A stretch of DNA of 64,000 bases from C-114 sp963745405. GTDB lineage: Bacteria > Chloroflexota > Limnocylindria > Limnocylindrales > CSP1-4. How positions within the stretch are numbered: the stretch's first letter is position 1; the number at the start of each line of letters is the position of its first letter. Where the stretch lies: assembly GCA_963745405.1 (NCBI GenBank), contig CAVUWY010000002.1, positions 1,612,001-1,676,000 of the forward strand. The letters run 5' to 3'. Shown here piece after piece: positions 55,646 through 61,601 of this stretch. Position numbers and translations under genes: made by a program. The notes below the pieces were generated by a model, which had not been told where the DNA came from, ran no database searches, and saw nothing but the letters and a program-made list of their open reading frames with translations.

Positions 55646-55855
55646 ATGTTCTGGGACGACCTCGTCCGGCGGTGGCGACGCGACAACCGACAACTCAGTC
55701 CGCGCCTCCTTGCGGGCGCCGCCGGTTACGTCGCTGTCGCGCCAACTCGGCGCAGACGAAGTCGGGTCACCCTCGTGCTGCTCATCATCGCGGTCGGAGT
55801 CTTGCTTGCTCTCGCGGTCGCGACCGGGCGCGTCCAGGCGGCCGTCGGATGGTGA
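55646..55855 (+). CDS. Small single-TM protein in island
   Basis: 69 residues: a basic N-terminus (MFWDDLVRRWRRDNRQL, PTRRRRSR) and one TM helix (VTLVLLIIAVGVLLALAVATG). ATG at 55646 with GGGAG 5 nt upstream; a TACCCT box is 80 bp upstream. The third gene of the punctuated array; repeat copy 4 follows its stop by 62 bp. Function unknown. Confidence 0.55.
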   Translation: MFWDDLVRRWRRDNRQLSPRLLAGAAGYVAVAPTRRRRSRVTLVLLIIAVGVLLALAVATGRVQAAVGW

Positions 55856-55917
55856 AGCGACTCAGCTGAAGCGGCGATCTTGTCATGGCCGGGAGACAGA
55901 GCCCTCTCCGGCATCGT

Positions 55918-55942
55918 GTGACCTTCGCGTACGCTCGCGGAC
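55918..55942 (+). repeat. Island punctuation repeat, copy 4
   Basis: GTGACCTTCGCGT followed by ACGCTCGCGGAC, just before the convergent DUF4280 gene. It differs from copies 2 and 3 at only a few of 25 positions. Confidence 0.85.
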
Positions 55943-55981
55943 CGCGCGTCGATGTCACGCCCTACGGAAGACCGAGGTCGC

Positions 55982-56374
55982 TCAGCCGGTCGTCGTCGTC
56001 ATCTGGCCGGCCTGGGTGATCGAGATCGTGCCCGCCCACATGCACTGGCAGGTGCTGTCCGAGGTGAGCGCCGGCACGCCTCCGACGGCGACCGTCGCGG
56101 AACCCGGGGCCCACGGACCGGCGATGACGGGCAGGCACGGCTGGGGAGTCAGCACGCCGAGCGCCGCGGCCGTCGCGGCCGCGACCTGGGGGTTGGCCGG
56201 CGACGTGCACATACCGAACGTCGCGATGTTCGTCATCGGGACCATGTCCTGGATCGTCGCGACCGGTTGGTTCGAGGACTGGACGCGCCCGGCCGGGAGG
56301 ACCGCGAGGGTCGCAGTCCCGGGCAGGCCCATCGGGCAGGCGATCATCGCGCCGTTCACTACCAGCTGCGCCAT
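55982..56374 (-). CDS. DUF4280 PAAR-like protein
   Basis: A 130-residue protein with the DUF4280/PAAR-like pattern: MAQLVVNGAMIACPMGLPG, MVPMTNIATFGMCTSPANP, PQPCLPVIAGPWAPGSATV, VPALTSDSTCQCMWAGTIS. The regularly placed cysteines and Asn-Pro turns fit the small spike-tip cap used by contractile injection systems. ATG at 56374, with GGAGGT 5 nt before it. No sheath, tube or baseplate gene is in the window, so it is an orphan here. It faces the island genes and is followed upstream by tandem hairpin repeats. Confidence 0.78.
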   Translation of the reverse strand: MAQLVVNGAMIACPMGLPGTATLAVLPAGRVQSSNQPVATIQDMVPMTNIATFGMCTSPANPQVAAATAAALGVLTPQPCLPVIAGPWAPGSATVAVGGVPALTSDSTCQCMWAGTISITQAGQMTTTTG

Positions 56375-56473
56375 CGGACACCTCCGCCACTGAGGATACG
56401 ACCGCCTGGTTCGCGTGATCCGCGGGACGGCCCGCGGTCGATGGCCACCGCTCATGCCGCGCCGGTCCGGGCG

Positions 56474-56625
56474 GGCGCGATCGGTCGCGTCTACCACCGG
56501 CGGTGGTGCTATCGCGGCGTGCCGGCGCGATCGGGCGCGTTTACCACCGGCGGTGGTGCTATCGCGGCGGGGCGGGCGCGATCGGTCGCGTTTACCACCG
56601 GCGGGGGTCCTATCGCCCGATGCCG
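56474..56625. repeat. Three tandem 50-51-bp repeats with internal hairpins
   Basis: Units start CGCGATCGG at 56476, 56526 and 56577. Each contains ACCACC-GGC-GGTGGT (56493, 56543; the third at 56594 is imperfect) flanked by CGCGTTTACC and GCTATCGC. They fill the gap upstream of the DUF4280 gene. A related ACCACC-CGT-GGTGGT lies at 56710-56724. Confidence 0.85.
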
Positions 56626-56824
56626 GTCCGACCCATGTGGGACGCGTGCGTGATCGGCCGCGGATCGGAAGTCTGGCCGGCCCTCAACGGGCAGGCGAAC
56701 CTCCATACGACCACCCGTGGTGGTATCTGCAAGCCGTGCGCCGGGATCTCGTCGGAGTGATCGGCAGGGGCCGCGTCCCATCGCCCGCGACGCGGCGACG
56801 CGACGCGGACGTGCGCGTGCCACG
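56625..56824. other. Intergenic stretch between repeats and acyl-CoA dehydrogenase
   Basis: About 200 bp with the fourth ACCACC/GGTGGT inverted repeat at 56710-56724. No gene or terminator is clear; a short frame starting at 56503 runs through the repeats and is not credible. Confidence 0.45.
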
Positions 56825-58009
56825 ATGCGAGACATGGACTTCGCCCTGAGCCCGACGGCCGCGGCCCTCCGTGAACGCGCCCGGCGGTTCGTCGGGGAGG
56901 AGCTCCAGCCGCTCGAGGCGGACTTCGAGCGGGGCGGCGGCCGGCTCCCGAAAGAGCAGGGCCGCGAGCTCCGCCGGCGAGCGATCGAGGCCGGGCTCGT
57001 CGGGGGCAACCTCCCGGTGGCGGTCGGTGGCCTCGGCTGGACGGCGATGGAGCAGGTCGTCGTCCAGGAACAGTTCGGCCAGGTGACCGGCGGCCTCTGG
57101 TCGTACGTGCCGGGGGCGTACAACGTCCTCGGGCTGTGCGACGCCGAGCAGCGCCACCGCTACCTCGAGCCGAGCCTCCGCGGCGAACGGTCGGGCAGCT
57201 ACGCGATCACCGAGCCGAACGCCGGCTCCGATCCGCGGACCCTCGAGGCCACCGCCGTCCGAGACCCCGCGGCCGGCGACTGGGTGCTCAATGGCGAGAA
57301 GTGGTTCGTCACCGGGCCCGACGACACCGATTTCATGATCTTCCACGCCCATGTCGTCGAGGGCGAGGACCGCCGGCCGACGCTATTCCTCGTCGACTAC
57401 GACCTGCCCGGCGTCCGCCTGAGCCACGATCCCGACTACACCCACACGTTCGCCGACCGCCATCCGCAGTTCATCCTCACCGACGTTCGGGTTCCCGATG
57501 CCGCCCGGCTGGGGGCGATCGGGGCGGCCGACGAGCTGACCAACGAGTGGTTCGTCGAGGAGCGCATCCACATCGGGGCGCGCTGCAGCGGGGCGATGGA
57601 GCGGTTGCTCGCGCTCGCGGTCGGCTGGGCGACAGTGCGAGTCCAGTCGGGAGAACGGATCTACGACTACCAGGGGGTGAGCTTCCCGCTGGCCGACTCG
57701 GCGGCCGACGCCTCTGCCGCCCGGTTACTCACCCGCGAGGCGGCCTGGCTCGCCGATAGCGGCGCCGACCCGAAGGTCGTCCACGCCAAGGCGTCGCTCG
57801 CCAAGCTCTTCGCCTCGGAGGCCGCCTACCGCTGCGCCGACCGCGTGGTGCAGGTCTTCGGCGGCCGCGGCTACATGCGCGAGTTCCCGGCCGAGCGCTA
57901 TCTCCGCGAGCTGCGGGTCGACCGCCTGTGGGAGGGCACGAGCGAGATACAGCGTCTCATCATCGCCCGGGCCCTCGAGCGGCGGGGCGTCGATCGGGTG
58001 GTCGGATGA
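56825..58009 (+). CDS. Acyl-CoA dehydrogenase
   Basis: An FAD enzyme that makes the 2,3-double bond in acyl-CoA. 394 residues, complete: AITEPNAGSDPRTLEATAV, LNGEKWFVTGPDDTDFMI, ALAVGWATVRVQSGERIYDYQ split, and the C-terminal VFGGRGYMREFPAERYLREL with RLWEGTSEIQRLIIARAL. The Glu in WEGTSE is where many of the family have the catalytic base. Start ATG 56825 (a second ATG at 56834). The stop overlaps the first ATG of a short start-codon repeat leading to the acyl-CoA synthetase. Confidence 0.93.
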   Translation: MRDMDFALSPTAAALRERARRFVGEELQPLEADFERGGGRLPKEQGRELRRRAIEAGLVGGNLPVAVGGLGWTAMEQVVVQEQFGQVTGGLWSYVPGAYNVLGLCDAEQRHRYLEPSLRGERSGSYAITEPNAGSDPRTLEATAVRDPAAGDWVLNGEKWFVTGPDDTDFMIFHAHVVEGEDRRPTLFLVDYDLPGVRLSHDPDYTHTFADRHPQFILTDVRVPDAARLGAIGAADELTNEWFVEERIHIGARCSGAMERLLALAVGWATVRVQSGERIYDYQGVSFPLADSAADASAARLLTREAAWLADSGADPKVVHAKASLAKLFASEAAYRCADRVVQVFGGRGYMREFPAERYLRELRVDRLWEGTSEIQRLIIARALERRGVDRVVG

Positions 58010-58060
58010 ACGGCGAGCGATGAGCGTCGAGCGATGAGCGTCGAGCGATGAGCGTCGAGG
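58006..58060 (+). repeat. 14-bp tandem repeats forming a chain of ATGA starts
   Basis: Four 14-bp units begin with ATG at 58006 (ATGAACGGCGAGCG), 58020, 58034 (ATGAGCGTCGAGCG) and 58048. The first ATG overlaps the acyl-CoA dehydrogenase stop. Because 14 is not a multiple of 3, each of the first three ATGs opens a five-codon frame that stops in the next unit's ATGA; only the fourth opens the long gene. Confidence 0.85.
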
Positions 58061-60243
58061 CCCGGCCCGGCTTCGACCTCGAGCGGATCTTCGCCCCCCG
58101 GTCCATCGCCGTCGTCGGGGCATCCGCCCGGTCGGGGATCGCGACGACCGTCCGCGACAACATCGCCCTCGTCGGCGGCGACACCCGCTGCTACTTCATC
58201 AACCCCCGCTACGAGGAGGTCGACGGGACGCCCTGCTACTCGGATCTCGACTCGCTGCCGGAGGTGCCCGACACCGTGGTGCTGGCGGTCAATCCCCTGC
58301 GCGCCGCGCGGTTCACCGCCGAGGCGGCCGCGGCAGGCGTCCCGGCGGTGGTCATCCCCGGCGGCGGTGTCGTCGAGGGCGGCGCGGAGGCCGCCCGGAT
58401 GCAGGCCGAGGTGACCGAGATCGCGATCGCCACCGGCACCGCCATCGTCGGTCCCAACTGCATGGGCGTGGTCGACCTGACGACCCGCAGCGCGACGTAC
58501 ATCGGCGACCTCAACCCGTGGCTCCGCCGCGGCGGCGTGTACGGCATCGCCCAGTCGGGCAGCGTGTCCGACGCGTTCATCCATGCCGGCACCCGGATCG
58601 GCTGGAGCCGCATCGTCAGCTGCGGCTCCGAGGTCGTCCTCGACCTGTGCGATTACCTCGCCCACGGCATCGACGACCCGGAGACGGATGCGTTCGTCCT
58701 GTTCGTCGAGGGCTTCAAGCGGCCGGAGCGGTTCCTCGCCCTGGCCGATCGAGCGCTCGAGCTTGGCAAGCCGATACTCGCCGTTAAGGTCGGCCGGAGC
58801 GCCCAGGCCCAGACGGCGGCCGTCGCGCACTCCGGTTCGCTGGCCGGCGAGGACCGGGCGACCGATGCGGCCCTGAAGGCCGCCGGCGTCATCCGCTGCG
58901 ACGACCTCGACGAGCTGCTCGAGGTGGCCGCCCTCGTGTCCGGGACCCGCCGCCTGGGGCGGTCGGTGGGGAGGGGGAGGACCGGTGTCGTCACCGTTTC
59001 GACGGGGGAGGGGTCGCTCATCGCCGACCTCGCCCCGCGGACGGGGATCGACCTGCCGCCCGTTCCGGCGGCGGTCGAGGCACGCATCCTGGCCGATCTC
59101 CCGACCCTCGGCTACGTCGGCAACCCGATGGACCCGTGGGGCGCCGACGAGGTCGTACACTCGTATCGATCGTGCCTGACGGCGTTCGCCGAGTCGGGCG
59201 CCTTCGATGTCGTCGCCCTCGTCCACGACTTCCCGTTCCGGTCGCAGGCCGGCGAGGTGGACCTCGCCACCCAGCTGGCCGCGGAGCTGGCGGCCGCGAC
59301 CGCGGCTGTGCCGGCCGTCCTGCCGGTGTACATGTCCCTGACCTCCGGTGACTCCACCCCGGAGATAGAGGCGGTCCTCGACGAGCACGGCGGGATCCCT
59401 GTCCTGCGGGGGACCGTCGAGGCGAGTACGGCGATAGCCCGCCTGGCCTGGTGGGAGGCTCGCCGGGCGCGGCGGCTCACCGACGGCCCGGCCCGCCGGG
59501 CCTGGCCGGATCTCGCCGTCGATCGGACGCCGTACGGACACGACCGCCCGGGCGCTCAGGCGGCGGCGATGGCGGCCAGGGCACTCGCCGAACAGGAATC
59601 GCTCGACCTTGTCCGGTCGGCCGGGATCCCGATCGCCGATACCGTCCCGGCCGCCGACGCCGATGCGGCGGTGGCCGCGAGCGAACGCCTCGGCTTCCCG
59701 GTCGTCGTGAAGCTCGACGCCCCCGGTCTTGCCCACAAGAGCGACATCGGCGGCGTGGTCGTCGGGGCCGCCGACACCGAGGCCGTTCGGCGGGCGGTGG
59801 CGGACGTGCTGGACGCCGGACGACGGGCCGGGGCCGACGTGCGTGGCGTGCTCGTCCAGGCGATGGCCCAGCCCGGGATCGAGCTCATCCTCGGGGCCCG
59901 CCGCGACACCCAGTTCGGGCCACTGGTGATGGCCGGCCTCGGCGGCGTGCTCGCCGAGGCGCTCGACGACGTCGCGATCCGTCTGGCGCCGCTGACCGAG
60001 GCGGACGCCGCGGCGATGCTGTCGGAGCTCCGCGGCGCGGCGACCCTCGATGGCGTACGGGGTCGGCCGGCGATCGACCGACGGGCGGTCACGAGCGCGA
60101 TTGTCGCCCTCGGCGCGGCCATGGTCGCTCATCCGGCCTGGCTCGAGGTCGATCTCAACCCTGTCGTGGCCGGCCCGACGGGCGCGATCGCAGTCGATGC
60201 CCTTATCGTCATCGCGGAGGAGGCAGCCGCAGCCGATGCCTGA
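58048..60243 (+). CDS. ADP-forming acyl-CoA synthetase (NDP-forming acetyl-CoA synthetase family)
   Basis: A 731-residue fusion enzyme forming acyl-CoA from a carboxylic acid, CoA and ATP with ADP release. CoA-binding domain (residues 10-125: SIAVVGASARSGIATTV, GPNCMGVVDL), succinyl-CoA-ligase-like domains with the phospho-His region VAHSGSLAGED, and a C-terminal ATP-grasp domain (VVVKLDAPGLAHKSDIGGVV, GARRDTQFGPLVMAGLGGV, WLEVDLNPVV). All parts complete. The next gene overlaps by 8 bp. Probably acts with the dehydrogenase and hydratase in acyl-CoA breakdown or assimilation. Confidence 0.9.
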   Translation: MSVEARPGFDLERIFAPRSIAVVGASARSGIATTVRDNIALVGGDTRCYFINPRYEEVDGTPCYSDLDSLPEVPDTVVLAVNPLRAARFTAEAAAAGVPAVVIPGGGVVEGGAEAARMQAEVTEIAIATGTAIVGPNCMGVVDLTTRSATYIGDLNPWLRRGGVYGIAQSGSVSDAFIHAGTRIGWSRIVSCGSEVVLDLCDYLAHGIDDPETDAFVLFVEGFKRPERFLALADRALELGKPILAVKVGRSAQAQTAAVAHSGSLAGEDRATDAALKAAGVIRCDDLDELLEVAALVSGTRRLGRSVGRGRTGVVTVSTGEGSLIADLAPRTGIDLPPVPAAVEARILADLPTLGYVGNPMDPWGADEVVHSYRSCLTAFAESGAFDVVALVHDFPFRSQAGEVDLATQLAAELAAATAAVPAVLPVYMSLTSGDSTPEIEAVLDEHGGIPVLRGTVEASTAIARLAWWEARRARRLTDGPARRAWPDLAVDRTPYGHDRPGAQAAAMAARALAEQESLDLVRSAGIPIADTVPAADADAAVAASERLGFPVVVKLDAPGLAHKSDIGGVVVGAADTEAVRRAVADVLDAGRRAGADVRGVLVQAMAQPGIELILGARRDTQFGPLVMAGLGGVLAEALDDVAIRLAPLTEADAAAMLSELRGAATLDGVRGRPAIDRRAVTSAIVALGAAMVAHPAWLEVDLNPVVAGPTGAIAVDALIVIAEEAAAADA

Positions 60244-61090
60244 AGCGAACCCGCCGATGGCTGGATCGAGTCCGCCGATCGAGCCGCTCGTGCTGCATGA
60301 GCCGGCCCCCTGGGGAGTCCGGCTCACCCTCAACCGGCCGGCCAAGCTCAACGCGATCAGCACCGACCTGCGCGACGCCCTGACCGGCGCGATCCGTGAG
60401 GCTGAGGCCGACCCGGAGGTCCGGGTGATCGTCATCGCCGGTGCGGGCCGGGCGTTCTGCGCCGGTTATGACCTCGAGGAGGAGTTCGGCTCCGACGTCT
60501 GGACCTGGCGCGAGATGCTGGCCCGCGACGTCGACGCGACGCTCACGATATGGCGCTGCTCCAAGCCGGTCATCGCCCAGGTCCACGGCTTCGCCCTCGC
60601 CGGCGGTCTCGAACTGGCGATGGCCTGCGATCTGGTGGTCGCCTCCGACGACGCCCGCCTCGGCGAGCCCGAGATCCGGTTCGGTTCGGCTCCCGTCACC
60701 TTGCTGATGCCGTTCCTCATCGGCCAGAAGGCCACCCGCGAGCTGCTCATGACCGGCGACCTCGTCGATGCCGAGGAGGCGCGCCGGCTCGGGCTCGTCA
60801 ATCGGGTGGTAGCGGCGGACCGCCTTGCCGCCGAGGTCGACGCGCTGGCGGAGACGCTGGCGAGGGTGGAGCCGGACGTGATGGCGCCGACCAAGCTGAT
60901 GCTCAACCGGTCGATGGAGGCGGCCGGCTTCCTCGCCGCCGTCGAGGCCGGCCTCGACCTGCAGGCGATCGTCAACACGAGCGCGACGAGCCGGGCCTTC
61001 GACGAGATCATCCGCCGCGACGGCCTCAAGGCTGCCCTCGCCTGGCGCGACCGCCGCTGGGAGGAACGACTGGCCGATCGCGGCCGATAG
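60236..61090 (+). CDS. Enoyl-CoA hydratase/isomerase
   Basis: A 284-residue crotonase-fold protein: GAGRAFCAGYDLEEEFG oxyanion segment, VHGFALAGGLELAMACDLVV, Glu in LGEPEIRFGSAP, and YTNR-type linking helices toward the C-terminus. The first catalytic Glu of classical hydratases (usually in GGGxELA) corresponds to GGLELA here, keeping only one clear Glu, so hydratase or isomerase cannot be decided. ATG at 60236 overlaps the synthetase gene. Confidence 0.88.
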   Translation: MPEANPPMAGSSPPIEPLVLHEPAPWGVRLTLNRPAKLNAISTDLRDALTGAIREAEADPEVRVIVIAGAGRAFCAGYDLEEEFGSDVWTWREMLARDVDATLTIWRCSKPVIAQVHGFALAGGLELAMACDLVVASDDARLGEPEIRFGSAPVTLLMPFLIGQKATRELLMTGDLVDAEEARRLGLVNRVVAADRLAAEVDALAETLARVEPDVMAPTKLMLNRSMEAAGFLAAVEAGLDLQAIVNTSATSRAFDEIIRRDGLKAALAWRDRRWEERLADRGR

Positions 61091-61118
61091 GCCCGCGGAT
61101 CAGGTCGTCGGCCGTGGA

Positions 61119-61589
61119 TCAGGCGCTCGCGCCGCCTTCGAGCTCGGGTCCCTCGAAGGCGGCGACGGTCGCCCGGTAGCGCTCCGGGACCGGCGTCGGT
61201 CGACGGGTCTCACTGGCGACGAGGACGAGCGTCTGGGTCGCCGTGCAGAGGAGTACATCGTCGGCCGCCCGGTAGGCGGCGCATTCCGTCGTGACGCTCG
61301 TCCGCCCGATCCGCGTCGTCCGGACGAAGATCTCGAGGAGGTCGTCGAAGCGGGCCGAGGCGTCGTACTCGACAGTCAGGGCCTTCATGACGAACTCGCG
61401 GCGGCCCTGCCACACGTCGAGCAGCCCGAGGTGACGGTGATATTCGAGCCTGGCGTGGTCGAAGTACGGCAGGAAGCGGCCGTAGTAGACGATCCCCTGG
61501 GCGTCGGTGTCGCTGAACCAGACCCGGGCGAGCGCGGAGTACCGAAACGGCGGGCGACGATCGGTGACGCGGCCGGTTTCAAGGTCCAT
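61119..61589 (-). CDS. Acyl-CoA thioesterase (4-hydroxybenzoyl-CoA thioesterase family)
   Basis: A 156-residue single-hotdog enzyme. The family signature with catalytic Asp is VWFSDTDAQGIVYYGRFLPYF split, followed by DHARLEYHRHLG, and the beta strands LTVEYDASARFDDLLEIFV and TSVTTECAAYRA. ATG at 61589. It is convergent with the acyl-CoA genes and 12 bp from the surface-protein stop. Substrate chain unknown. Confidence 0.9.
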   Translation of the reverse strand: MDLETGRVTDRRPPFRYSALARVWFSDTDAQGIVYYGRFLPYFDHARLEYHRHLGLLDVWQGRREFVMKALTVEYDASARFDDLLEIFVRTTRIGRTSVTTECAAYRAADDVLLCTATQTLVLVASETRRPTPVPERYRATVAAFEGPELEGGASA

Positions 61590-61601
61590 CGTGTCGTGGG
61601 A

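Noticed and set aside
53274..55942. Integron attC sites for the 25-bp repeats
   Set aside because: No GTTRRRY/RYYYAAC core pair and no long imperfect inverted repeat typical of attC; no integrase gene is present. Kept only as a cassette-like pattern.
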